From Nostocales cyanobacterium Centralia_MAG_434 (lineage in GTDB: Bacteria; Cyanobacteriota; Cyanobacteriia; Cyanobacteriales; Nostocaceae), in contig JAJPJF010000417.1 in assembly GCA_021324415.1 (NCBI GenBank), positions 1 to 64,000 on the forward strand: DNA of 64,000 bases, read 5' to 3'. The stretch's first letter is position 1. Each line of letters begins with the position of its first letter. A model generated the notes under the pieces. It saw only the letters and a list, made by a program, of their open reading frames with translations. It was not told the DNA's origin and ran no database searches. A program made the translations under genes and the position numbers. Below, in pieces: positions 38,801 to 48,934 of the stretch.

Positions 38801-40183
38801 TTATCCAACAGGCACTCCAAGCTGTTGATGAAAATAAAGACGATACAGCTCACAGCTAGGTGTTGCCCGATTGCCCACCAGCTCGATCAGTCCCATACTT
38901 TCAAGCTTGTAAGCGGTGATTGCGTCTAATGGGACGCTCTCTTTTGCCGTCACAATCTGTTGCATCGCTGATGCCAATTGTGGCTCAGTTTTAAGTATGC
39001 TTAAGTGTTCACGTAGATGGTTACTATAAATTCCAGATGGTGTTGGTGCTGCTTGTAATAGCTGTTGAAGTTCTGTTTCCTCTCGACACAGATGATAAAG
39101 TGCAAGATTTACCAAATAAGGATGCCCTCCTACCATGGCGTGTAAAGATGCAAGACATTGCGCCCCAAACTCACTGATTGCCCAATTTAGTCCATAGCGG
39201 ATTGCCAAATCCCGCACCTGCATCATTGTAAACGGTGGCAGCGCAATTACCAACCCAACATTAAAAGGTGATTGGTTGAGCTTCAATTGGATATAAATTT
39301 CTGTGGTGTGAACCACAACCAATCGCAGATTTTTCCAAGTTTGATTTTGCTTTGTCTGTTCATGCCAAAATCTTAGCATTGGCATGAAGTCTTGGGCAAT
39401 TTGCGGATGCTCTAAAATCCGATTGATTTCATTTAAAGCCAAGATAACAGGTCTATCGATTTGCTCTAGCAGATACGCTTCAAAATAGATTTTGCAGCTG
39501 ACCTTACTTCCCATATCTGCATCCCAGTAATCATCCAGCCTTGGAGCTAGGTGCAACTGCCTACTGGTATTGGCACACAACCAACGCAAAAATCTATCGA
39601 GCGATGCAAAAACAAATTCATCAGCTTCGCGGAAGTCTAAATAGACGATGTGATAACCCTGTTCTTTAGCATGAGCAATCAACCGATTGAATAGCGAACT
39701 TTTCCCCATCTTCCTTGGAGCCTTGATCCGCACAAAGCATCCAACTTGTTTAATTTCAGTACAAACAAATTCTTCAAGCGGTGGGCGATTGATATAAAAA
39801 GGAGAATCTAATGGTAAGGGATCGCCAGGAAAGACTATCTCGCTTTCTGCAATTAAGTCTGAAGAACTAATTTCTGCTTGACGATATTGTCTCTGTCCTT
39901 GTTGGAGTTCATTTGCCTCCAACATTGCGTTGTATTGGGCGCAATGTTTTAAGACTAAATGCAGATTTTTTTTTGTTACCCTCCTTCCCAAAGCTCCTGA
40001 AAGATCTTGCCACAATTGAGACCCAACTTCCTTAATATAGTCACTACCATAACCCGTTCCCTGTGCCATCTCACTATAAGTTTGCCCCATCCAGGATTGA
40101 CGAACTACTAATCGCTCAATGGAACCAAATCGCTTATGTGGTAGGATTTGCTCTACCGTTTCCAAAACCTCATCAGGAGTCAT
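38801..40183 (-). CDS. HTH (VMAP-type) AAA-like ATPase
   Basis: 460 residues. The first about 80 residues ('LVVRQSWMGQTYSEMAQGTGYGSDYIK') match the HTH found at the N-terminus of VWA-MoxR-associated proteins. An AAA-like domain follows with Walker A 'APRKMGKSSL' (155-164). Walker B reads 'VILALNEINRIL', with Asn251 replacing the Mg-binding Asp while Glu252 remains. The C-terminal part is winged-helix-like. It is probably a DNA- or partner-binding regulator paired with the AAA-CHASE2 protein 14 bp downstream. The start is ATG at 40183. Confidence 0.85.
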   Translation of the reverse strand: MTPDEVLETVEQILPHKRFGSIERLVVRQSWMGQTYSEMAQGTGYGSDYIKEVGSQLWQDLSGALGRRVTKKNLHLVLKHCAQYNAMLEANELQQGQRQYRQAEISSSDLIAESEIVFPGDPLPLDSPFYINRPPLEEFVCTEIKQVGCFVRIKAPRKMGKSSLFNRLIAHAKEQGYHIVYLDFREADEFVFASLDRFLRWLCANTSRQLHLAPRLDDYWDADMGSKVSCKIYFEAYLLEQIDRPVILALNEINRILEHPQIAQDFMPMLRFWHEQTKQNQTWKNLRLVVVHTTEIYIQLKLNQSPFNVGLVIALPPFTMMQVRDLAIRYGLNWAISEFGAQCLASLHAMVGGHPYLVNLALYHLCREETELQQLLQAAPTPSGIYSNHLREHLSILKTEPQLASAMQQIVTAKESVPLDAITAYKLESMGLIELVGNRATPSCELYRLYFHQQLGVPVG

Positions 40184-40446
40184 TGAAGAATGGTCAATTT
40201 TAATAAAACGTTTAACGTACTTATACTGACATCATAATAAATCCTAGAAAGAGGTTTTCGCAAGTTACAGCTAGCAGTTTATCTAGATTTTTTAGGTACA
40301 CATTATGTTGGTAGTATATTTGTCTACTTGGTAAAGACCTAGCAAAATTATACAGCAATTATTATACTAATTGCTATAAAGTCACTAGCCTTCCAACAAG
40401 ACTTGGTAAAAGTAGTAACTTTAAACCATCTGTTGCTGTACCAGAT

Positions 40447-41232
40447 TTGCTGACTTGGTTTGAGGTGATTGGTTACACTGTCTTGTTAGAGGTAGACGTT
40501 CCCTCGAGAGTTAGGGCACATAGCAACACTGATTCAGGACAGTTTATTCTCAAACATCGTCTGTGTAGTGCATTAAAGCGGATTAACCCCAAGATTACAT
40601 CTGATATAACCAATACCGTCATTTCTCAAGTTACTTTCCAGGAAAATTCAAACCTCTTGGAAAATAACCTGCATTTCCATAAACTATTAACTCAAGGTAT
40701 TGATGTTGAATATCAGGTCAATGACAAAATAATTCAAGACAAAGTATGGTTGATTGATGCAGATAATCTGCTTTTAAATGACTGGCTGGTCATTCATCCA
40801 TTTGTCCTTGTTGAAGACGAAGACTCTTACCATCTTGATGTTGTTGTCTTTATCAACGGACTACCTTTAGCCGTCATTGTATGGATTCATCCAAAAGATA
40901 ATACTGCTAGGCTTCTGGAAGCTTATCATCGACTACAAACCTATAAACAAAAAATTCCAACGCTGTTTTCCTACAATGCATTCCTCATCATTGCTTGTGG
41001 AACAAGGGCAGAAGTTGGGACATTAACTTCTAACTGGAAAGAGTTCTTGCCATGGCGCACGATTGATGGTGAAGATTTTCCACTCCCAGGGGAAACTGAG
41101 CTAGATATATTAATTCAAGGTCTTTTTGATAAACGGCGTTTTTTAGAACTGGTTAAATATTTCATATTCTTTGAGAACACGGAAGTTGGTATCGACAAAA
41201 AGTTGCTCCGCTATCCTTTTTGTACAATTTAG
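40447..41232 (+). pseudogene. Decayed HsdR (type I restriction subunit R) N-terminal fragment
   Basis: 261 codons align to the N-terminal nuclease part of HsdR: 'LLTQGIDVEYQVNDKIIQDKVWLID', 'NDWLVIHPF', 'LDVVVFINGLPLAVI', 'SYNAFLIIACGTRAEVGTLTSNW', 'PWRTIDGE' and 'KYFIFFE'. HsdR is normally about 1000 residues, and the helicase domains are missing. The nuclease ExK motif is destroyed (Val145-Trp-Ile where Glu-Leu-Lys is expected). No ATG exists: the frame is open about 90 bp further upstream and only a TTG serves. No hsdM or hsdS is present. It is almost surely a relic. Confidence 0.85.
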
Positions 41233-41323
41233 AGTCCGGGGAAATTCGTTAAAGAGGGCACAAGAACATGGTATAAACAAATTGCTTACCTAAAAATTTG
41301 GTATTTACAGACAAGGTTGGTAT

Positions 41324-41917
41324 ATGCATTTGACTCGCCGGATTGCACTTATATCGTTATCGCTATCGATATTGGGACTAGCTCAGCCTACTCTGGCTGA
41401 TGGAGACTCTGGCTATAGGCAACACTATGCAAATTGTTCTGGTGGCACCTCACAGAGGTTTCGCTTGAGTGGTGAGGTTGAAGAGAGCAAGACGTTCACT
41501 TTATCAGACCTTGAATCTTTGCCAGCCTCGAAAGTGGCTGTGACATTTCAGTCAGGGCAAGGTCAAGAAAACCATACCTATATTGGAGTTCCTTTGTGGC
41601 AGCTGATCCAGGCAGCCGGAGGACTCAAACCGAATCCGACAGTCAAAAACAACTTTCTTCGGCAGTATGTTGTGATTGAAGGCACCGACTGCTATGAGGC
41701 AGTCATAGCAGTTGGAGAAATTGAACCAACCTTTGAAGGTAAACAGGTACTCGTTGCATATGCAGAAGAAGACTCATCTGAAGCGCAAACACTGTTAACA
41801 TCTCAGGGATTTGCCCGTCTTGTTGTACCTGGCGATCAAAAAGGTGGACGTTACGTTAGCAATATCAAACGTATTCGAGTGCTATCCATTCCAGATTCCA
41901 GTGTCAAACAGTACTAA
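41324..41917 (+). CDS. Exported molybdopterin-binding-fold (sulfite-oxidase-like) protein
   Basis: 197 residues with a signal peptide (1-25, 'RIALISLSLSILGLAQPTLAD'). The body looks like the oxidoreductase molybdopterin-binding fold: 'SGEVEESKTFTLSDLESLPASKV', 'YIGVPLWQLIQAAGGL', 'EGTDCYEAVIAVGEIEP' and 'LVVPGDQKGGRYVSNIKRIRV'. The domain is shorter than in sulfite oxidase, and the expected pterin-ligand Cys is not certain. It may bind a cofactor or only keep the fold. Its stop overlaps the convergent regulator's stop by 4 bp. Mo-related neighbours support the call. Confidence 0.72.
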   Translation: MHLTRRIALISLSLSILGLAQPTLADGDSGYRQHYANCSGGTSQRFRLSGEVEESKTFTLSDLESLPASKVAVTFQSGQGQENHTYIGVPLWQLIQAAGGLKPNPTVKNNFLRQYVVIEGTDCYEAVIAVGEIEPTFEGKQVLVAYAEEDSSEAQTLLTSQGFARLVVPGDQKGGRYVSNIKRIRVLSIPDSSVKQY

Positions 41918-43110
41918 ACAGTAGCCACCACATCTCCAGTACTGCTAGTATCATAGCCACCGAGAACTTCTAACTGTGAGTGAACTCGCCGATGTCCCAA
42001 GGTACTAAGCAACTGTTGTACAGGTGATTCCTCCAGGTATTCCTTAAGAATCACGAGGTCGTATCTTGAGCGATGAAGAGGGATAAATTCTAAGCCAAAA
42101 GCGGTGGCTACAGATGCTGTACTAATGCCTGCATGAGCAACACCTGATACTATAGCTTGAGCAACATCTTGGTGACTTGTCACAACATGTTCATATCCTT
42201 TGACATTGTGAAATGGTATTTGCTCTTGTTGAAGTTTTTGTTCTAGAAGCATGCGGCTACCGGAGCCAACTTCACGATTGACAATAGTGACTCCAGCTTC
42301 TAACAAGTCAGTCATGGTTCTAATTCCTCGTGGATTGCCAGACTGGATCAATAGTCCTTCTTCCCAAACTCCAAGTGTAATCAAAACTGCAGCCTTCCCA
42401 GCCAAGACTTCACGAACGAAGGGTATATTGTGCTCTCCAGTTGCGGGATCATATAAGTGCATCCCAGCAATGTGAACTTCTCCGCGACATAGGCTCTGCA
42501 GTGCAGCAATGCTGTTGGCAAAGTGAAACTGGACTCGTAATTGAGGATGCCAGCGTTCAGTTGCTCTTGCCCATAGTGAAAGCACAGGTGAACAACCAGC
42601 AATGACAACTGTGTTGACAAGTTTGTCAATATCCTCTAACAGCCGAACTCGGACTTTAGCTGTCACTAGTTGGCTCTTGTCTTGAAAGTTGGGCAGTTTC
42701 TCTTTGGAAAGACCACCAAGCTCAGACTGTCTGACTACTGTAACTCCCTCACCATCAGCCAAGATCATCTCTTGGCGAAAAGCATCCTTCCCGATTAAGG
42801 GATAAGCAATCCAATTTCCCCCTACCCTTGCCAGGCTCACTCGCAGTTGCTGACCGTAAGGAACAGATTTGGCAAGCACTGCTTCTATCTCAGGTAAATC
42901 TTGCTCAAACCAGAATAGATCCTCAACTTGACAACCCAATGCCTTTGCTAAACGAAGTGTAATAGCAACTGAAGGCGCATATTGCTCCGACTCTACACCA
43001 CTAATAGTCTGACGAGTCACACCAGCCAAGTTAGCCAAATCTTGCTGGCTCAAACCTAGACGAGTTCTAATTGACTTCAAGTTGTTGCGAAGATGACTAT
43101 CCTGCTTCAT
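41914..43110 (-). CDS. HTH regulator with molybdate-binding-protein-like domain (COG1910 type)
   Basis: 398 residues. The N-terminal XRE-type HTH is 'LRNNLKSIRTRLGLSQQDLANLAGVTRQTISGVE' (about 6-40). The C-terminal half is a periplasmic-binding-protein-like domain ('VVIAGCSPVLSLWA', 'GEVHIAGMHLYDPATGEHN', 'VTIVNREVGSGSRMLLEQ', 'GVAHAGISTASVATAFGL'). This architecture is typical of cytosolic molybdate/tungstate-responsive regulators. With mop immediately upstream it probably controls molybdenum uptake or use. The start is ATG at 43110. Confidence 0.85.
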   Translation of the reverse strand: MKQDSHLRNNLKSIRTRLGLSQQDLANLAGVTRQTISGVESEQYAPSVAITLRLAKALGCQVEDLFWFEQDLPEIEAVLAKSVPYGQQLRVSLARVGGNWIAYPLIGKDAFRQEMILADGEGVTVVRQSELGGLSKEKLPNFQDKSQLVTAKVRVRLLEDIDKLVNTVVIAGCSPVLSLWARATERWHPQLRVQFHFANSIAALQSLCRGEVHIAGMHLYDPATGEHNIPFVREVLAGKAAVLITLGVWEEGLLIQSGNPRGIRTMTDLLEAGVTIVNREVGSGSRMLLEQKLQQEQIPFHNVKGYEHVVTSHQDVAQAIVSGVAHAGISTASVATAFGLEFIPLHRSRYDLVILKEYLEESPVQQLLSTLGHRRVHSQLEVLGGYDTSSTGDVVATV

Positions 43111-43333
43111 GAGATTGAATCTTTCCGTTAGACAAAGTCGTAGCGGATTTAACAGATTTGCAAGAGTAAAAGCCCTGTCTTTGGATAGATGTTAACTCTT
43201 CTTGAAAAACGCTTGCGCTTTTACTTTTTTGATTCCCCTATTGCAAGAATAACACACATTTTGCTAAGATATTTGCTGAAGGCTACAAGCTTTTTTAAAA
43301 CAACCTATTATCTTCTGGTGAATAAATCAAAAG

Positions 43334-43357
43334 CCCCCAGTCGCTACAAACTGGGGG
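43334..43357. terminator. Strong bidirectional terminator hairpin
   Basis: An 8-bp stem CCCCCAGT/ACTGGGGG with an 8-nt loop, followed by TTTTTCTT on the plus strand and preceded by AAAAG, so it works in both directions. On the minus strand it probably ends the mop transcript before the regulator gene. Confidence 0.8.
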
Positions 43358-43426
43358 TTTTTCTTAACTTTAGTACCAAACATAGATATATGGGAGTCCC
43401 AATAAAAGTTAAAAACTGGGGAGCAT

Positions 43427-43515
43427 CCCATTTTGGCAGATTTATTTTGTAGTGCGTTCGCGAAGCATGTGCTTTGCACTCACATCTTGCTTGCGGAATA
43501 TATCACGCGAGCGAG
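43427..43515 (+). repeat. 89-bp flanking repeat, left copy
   Basis: Matches the reverse complement of 46935-47023 at 83 of 89 positions. It contains GTAGTGCGTTCGCGAAGC and TGTGCTTTGCACTCACATCTT. With its partner it brackets mop, nifH and the nifE-like gene. Confidence 0.85.
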
Positions 43516-43579
43516 GCTCTCACACTACTTATTCTATTTAGGGGATGCTTCCAAAAACTGAGTTTCTTAAGAAAAATTT

Positions 43580-43789
43580 TTAGTTAACGGCAACCATCAC
43601 ATCTGATGATTTGATAATGGCGTATGCTTCTTTCCCCTCAGTAAGTTGAAGCTTATCGGCTGATGCTTTAGTAATGATTGCTGTTACCTCTACTCCAGGG
43701 GCAATTTCTAATATGACTTCAGCGTTAACTGCTCCATCCACAACTTTTTTGACAGTCGCTTTGAGAGCATTACGAGCACTTACTTGCAT
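43580..43789 (-). CDS. mop: Mop molbindin (single TOBE domain)
   Basis: 69 residues, one Mop/TOBE domain: 'SARNALKATVKKVVDGAVNAEV' , 'VEVTAIITKASADKLQL' and 'YAIIKSSDVMVAVN'. Such proteins form hexamers that bind molybdate or tungstate and buffer intracellular Mo. The ATG at 43789 has an AAGGAAA ribosome site. It lies inside the inverted-repeat-bounded block, upstream of the Mo-type regulator and divergent from nifH. Confidence 0.92.
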   Translation of the reverse strand: MQVSARNALKATVKKVVDGAVNAEVILEIAPGVEVTAIITKASADKLQLTEGKEAYAIIKSSDVMVAVN

Positions 43790-45463
<1,674 letters not shown>

Positions 45464-45464
<1 letters not shown>

Positions 45465-45491
45465 GGAATGGAGCATAACCCATTCCCTTTT
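45464..45491 (+). terminator. Hairpin at the nifH stop
   Basis: An 8-bp perfect stem GGGAATGG/CCATTCCC with an 8-nt loop followed by TTTT. Its first base is the last base of the nifH stop codon. It may terminate, attenuate or stabilise transcript ends before the nifE-like gene 33 bp further on. Confidence 0.65.
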
Positions 45492-45523
45492 CTCCCATAC
45501 TTTAAATTCACAGGGAATGCCCA

Positions 45524-46918
45524 ATGAAATCCCCAGGAAACATAAACAATCTGTCCAGTGAGGCAGAACGCAAACATAATTGCCAAAAACAGACACAATT
45601 ACCCCAGCCTGGAATAGCTCAAGGGAGTTGTGCTTTTGATAGTGCAATGATGACTCTTGTACCCATCACCGATGCTGCTCATGTTGTCCACGGACCAAGT
45701 GGCTGTGCTACCAGTGCTTGGGGAAGTTGTAGCAGTCTTTATTCTGGTTCCATGCTACACAAGATACGCTTTACCAGTGATATGGATGAGAGCGATATCA
45801 TTTTTGGTGGAGCCAAAAAGCTCTACAAAGGTATTCTAGAGTTGCAAAGACGCTACAAACCTGCTGCAGTGTTTGTTTATTCCACCTGCATCACTGCCTT
45901 AATTGGAGATGACATAGCAGGAGTTTGCAAAGATGTCACCAATCAAACAGGAATACCAACTATCCCTGTGATTGCTCCAGGATTTGTTGGTAGTCAAAAC
46001 TTGGGCACTCGCATTGCTAGTGACGCAATCCTTTCACACGTTATCGGTACAGGCGAACCAAATTATACTACTCCGTATGATATTAACCTTATTAGTGAAT
46101 ATAATATTAATAGTTCCATCAGGAAAGTTCTACCGCTGTTTGAAAAATTAGGTATCCGAGTCTTAGCAAGAATTACGGGTGATGCTCGCTACAGAGAACT
46201 CTGCTATGCCCACCGTGCCAAGCTCAACGTTGTCATTTCTTCTAAGGCATTGGTCAACATGGCACGAAAGATGGAGAAGCGCTTTGGTATTCCCTACATT
46301 GAAGAGTCTTTGCATAGCATTGAAGACATTAGCCTTTGTCTGAGGAATATTGCAACTCACTTGGGTGACGCCGATTTACAGGAACGTACAGAAAAATTGA
46401 TTGCCCAAGAATCTTCTGCCATACAAGAGAAACTAACTCTTTATCGCGATCGCCTTCAGAGTAAGCGCGTTCTAATTATTCCTGACGATTTTAAGAGCTG
46501 GTCCATAATCTCAGTAGCAAAGAACTTAGGTATGGAAGTGATTGCCATTAGCACTGATGCACATAATCAAGAAGATAGAGCCAGAATCAAAAGATTGCTC
46601 AACCAAGATAGCATAATTTTGGAAAAAGACACTCTTGAAGAAATTCAACACCTCATTATAGAAAACAAGGCTGAGATGTTGATTGCTGATGGTCGCTTTC
46701 AAGAGAGTGCCAACAGAGCCAAAATTCCTTTCCTTTCCATTTCGCAAGAACGTCACTGTCTTCATACAGGCTATGCAGGAATTTTAGAAGTTGCACAAGA
46801 ATTATATGCAACTTTCACCAGTCCCATATGGCGGCAAGTGTATCAGCCTGTGGTTTGGAAGAATAGAGGTGGAGAAGGGGAAACAGAAAGCAAAATCCCC
46901 TTGCCACTACAGCTATGA
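45524..46918 (+). CDS. NifE-like nitrogenase cofactor scaffold homologue
   Basis: 464 residues, NifE length. O-cluster-type cysteines are kept: Cys36 'GSCAFDSA', Cys61 'HGPSGCATSAW' and Cys122 'VFVYSTCITALIGDD'. Other NifE motifs are 'LISEYNINSSI', 'GDARYRELCYAHRAKLN' and 'GYAGILEVAQEL'. Where NifE has the cysteine linked to its cofactor precursor (Azotobacter Cys250, 'VCSKAM'), this protein has Ser239 ('ISSKAL'). NifE normally pairs with NifN to mature FeMo-cofactor, and no nifN is here. It could belong to an alternative or nitrogenase-like system, or be an orphan paralogue. It lies 60 bp after the truncated nifH. Confidence 0.87.
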   Translation: MKSPGNINNLSSEAERKHNCQKQTQLPQPGIAQGSCAFDSAMMTLVPITDAAHVVHGPSGCATSAWGSCSSLYSGSMLHKIRFTSDMDESDIIFGGAKKLYKGILELQRRYKPAAVFVYSTCITALIGDDIAGVCKDVTNQTGIPTIPVIAPGFVGSQNLGTRIASDAILSHVIGTGEPNYTTPYDINLISEYNINSSIRKVLPLFEKLGIRVLARITGDARYRELCYAHRAKLNVVISSKALVNMARKMEKRFGIPYIEESLHSIEDISLCLRNIATHLGDADLQERTEKLIAQESSAIQEKLTLYRDRLQSKRVLIIPDDFKSWSIISVAKNLGMEVIAISTDAHNQEDRARIKRLLNQDSIILEKDTLEEIQHLIIENKAEMLIADGRFQESANRAKIPFLSISQERHCLHTGYAGILEVAQELYATFTSPIWRQVYQPVVWKNRGGEGETESKIPLPLQL

Positions 46919-46934
46919 CAGAAGTTGCGACTAT

Positions 46935-47023
46935 CTCGCTCCCGTGATATATTCAGCAAGTAAGATGTGAGTGCAAAGCACACGCTTCGCGAACGCACTA
47001 CAAAATAAATCTGCTAAATTGGG
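46935..47023 (-). repeat. 89-bp flanking repeat, right copy (inverted)
   Basis: Inverted partner of 43427-43515 with six mismatches in 89 bp. It starts 17 bp after the stop of the NifE-like gene. Confidence 0.85.
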
Positions 47024-47109
47024 TCCGTCGAAAATATTTAAATTGCTAGGGTAGATTCACAACAGCGTGATCTACCCTACAAAATCATTCAAGAAAATAT
47101 CAAAACTTA

Positions 47110-47472
47110 TTAACCATCTTCTGATAGTTCATCCATCGCAACTTCCCAAGGCACTCCCTTATCAAGTGGAGAAAAGAGGCGGATTTTGGCAGCATTAGAA
47201 AACTGCTTCAACTTGTTAAGGATATCAGGAATAGCATTCATCATCTGCCAGTACGTTTTGATGTCATAGCAGAAAATGACTAATGTCATCGGATAAGTAT
47301 TAGCCTTGAAATACCAGTGACAACTTGACAATAAAGACCGTAAAGTAGAACCATTCGACGTTTTATGAAACAGACTACCAATTGCTTCTGCAAGTTGTCG
47401 CAGAAGTATTTCATCGAGTAGCGTTGCCTTCACTGGTGGCAGATCATCTGGAGTCAGGGAGTGTTTGTACAT
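47110..47472 (-). CDS. Hypothetical cytosolic protein
   Basis: 120 residues from the ATG at 47472. The frame is open to 47598, but the extra N-terminal sequence is not protein-like. Segments 'PVKATLLDEILLRQLAEAIGSLFHKT', 'YPMTLVIFCYDIKTYWQMMNAIPDIL' and 'VPWEVAMDEL' look like a folded alpha/beta protein. No family is recognised. It is convergent with the nifE-like gene across the right repeat. Confidence 0.55.
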   Translation of the reverse strand: MYKHSLTPDDLPPVKATLLDEILLRQLAEAIGSLFHKTSNGSTLRSLLSSCHWYFKANTYPMTLVIFCYDIKTYWQMMNAIPDILNKLKQFSNAAKIRLFSPLDKGVPWEVAMDELSEDG

Positions 47473-47687
47473 AAATAAAAGCCTTGCTTTCACCCAGTTA
47501 GCCTGAGATGAGTGAGTATACTCCCTCCAAAGGAGAATACTGCTGATATAGTAACAATCAAAGCTAAAATTAATCACCAAGTTTGTATCAGTCGCCACTA
47601 TCTACCAATTATATTGGTAAACTTATATTTCATCTAAATTATGCAGCTGGCACCCCTACAGCTTGAAAATGTAGGAGTGTTAACCAA

Positions 47688-48089
47688 CTACTCGTTTGCA
47701 GGAGGAGGTGTAGGACGATTGCCTGGTGGATGAGGTGGAATACCCAATGCGTCTATCAACTGTTGTTTCGTGACACCTAGCTTTGCAGCGGCACTTTTTA
47801 AATCAGGATGAGGAGGGTGCTGAATGTTCTCTGACTTAGTTGGAGGCTTGGCTGGTACTCCCAGTGCTGCTTTTAATTTTTCTTGTGTGACTCCCAGCTT
47901 TGTCGCTGCTGCTGCAAAATCGATCTTGGGTGGTTTGTGTTGTTCATTCGGTGGTTGGTTAGGCTGTTCTGGAACTTGTGCGACTTGTGCCGATGAATGG
48001 GCAGCATATACCTGACGAGATGCAACAAAACCAGCTGTACCAACCAAAACAGGAATTGCTGCCATAGCTAACACTTGACGAAGATTCAT
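47688..48089 (-). CDS. Secreted Pro-rich protein with duplicated KLGVT...ALG motif
   Basis: 133 residues from the ATG at 48089 (a start 12 nt upstream is possible). The signal peptide 'VLAMAAIPVLVGTAGFVASRQVYAA' is followed by two copies of a helical motif: 'AAATKLGVTQEKLKAALGVP' and 'AAAKLGVTKQQLIDALGIP', separated by Pro/His-rich linkers. It is probably periplasmic. It is divergent from a two-component system, with about 165 bp between them, and may be its target. Confidence 0.7.
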   Translation of the reverse strand: MNLRQVLAMAAIPVLVGTAGFVASRQVYAAHSSAQVAQVPEQPNQPPNEQHKPPKIDFAAAATKLGVTQEKLKAALGVPAKPPTKSENIQHPPHPDLKSAAAKLGVTKQQLIDALGIPPHPPGNRPTPPPANE

Positions 48090-48256
48090 AACAATCAACA
48101 AAAGTACTGGTGTTCACATTTCTGATTAAGCCTCCTCAAAATGACGGTTTGGCTTATTTTTTAATTACACTTTTGTAATTTGAGCCAAAAGACAATGGGC
48201 CTTGGCAAGGTCTCTCTTACAATGAGACATGAAGTGACACAATCAATGCATGGTTT

Positions 48257-48934
48257 GTGAACATTCTGTTTGTCGAAGATGAAGCGAAAATTGCAAACTT
48301 TGTCCGGGCTGGATTAAAAGAACACGGATTTGTCGTGGATTATTGTGATAATGGGAATGAAGGCTATTCGCGCGCATTAGACAATCAGTACGATGTTGTT
48401 GTGCTTGATATTATGGTGCCAGGAAAAGATGGATTATCCGTACTCAAGCATTTGCGGCGGCAAGGTCGGAATGTTCCTGTCATTTTGTTAACAGCGCGGA
48501 ATGAGCTGGATGATCGCCTGGAAGGCTTGAATTTGGGAGCTGATGACTACATTGCCAAACCTTTTTTTGTAGAAGAATTGGTCGCGAGAATTCATGCCGT
48601 CGTTCGCCGGAGTGGGGGAGAACGCCAAAATTTCCTTTCAGTTGGACCACTCACACTGGATCGCATCACCCGAGTCGTCACCTGCCATCAACAGGCAATA
48701 GAACTTACCAGTCGTGAGTTTAATCTTCTGGAGTATCTCATGCGTTCTCCTGGACGAGTCTTAACAAGAACCCAAATCCTTGAACATGTTTGGGGTTATG
48801 ATTTCAATCCCAACACCAATGTTGTGGATGTTTGTATCCAGCGAATTCGCAAAAAAATTGATCCCATTGATAGCGCATGCTGGATTGAAAGCATTCGAGG
48901 GGTTGGATATCGGTTTCGTCAACCAGACCCATGA
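48257..48934 (+). CDS. OmpR-family response regulator
   Basis: 225 residues. The receiver keeps Glu-Asp ('FVEDEAKI'), phosphoacceptor Asp51 ('VVVLDIMVPGKDGL'), Thr ('VILLTARNE') and Lys ('DYIAKPF'). The C-terminal winged helix includes 'LTSREFNLLEYLMRSPGRVLTR' and 'VVDVCIQRIRKKID'. It resembles CopR/CusR/RppA-type regulators. The start is a GTG at 48257. Its stop overlaps the kinase start by 4 bp (ATGA), so they are translationally coupled. Confidence 0.9.
   Translation: MNILFVEDEAKIANFVRAGLKEHGFVVDYCDNGNEGYSRALDNQYDVVVLDIMVPGKDGLSVLKHLRRQGRNVPVILLTARNELDDRLEGLNLGADDYIAKPFFVEELVARIHAVVRRSGGERQNFLSVGPLTLDRITRVVTCHQQAIELTSREFNLLEYLMRSPGRVLTRTQILEHVWGYDFNPNTNVVDVCIQRIRKKIDPIDSACWIESIRGVGYRFRQPDP

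Noticed and set aside
43189-43452. 87-codon plus-strand ORF
   Set aside because: It reads through a strong terminator hairpin and into the 89-bp repeat, so it is not a gene.
45524-46918. NifE-like gene read as NifD or NifN
   Set aside because: Length, the GSCAFDSA start, the second Cys region and the C-terminal motifs fit NifE best; NifD-specific His/Cys cofactor ligands are absent.
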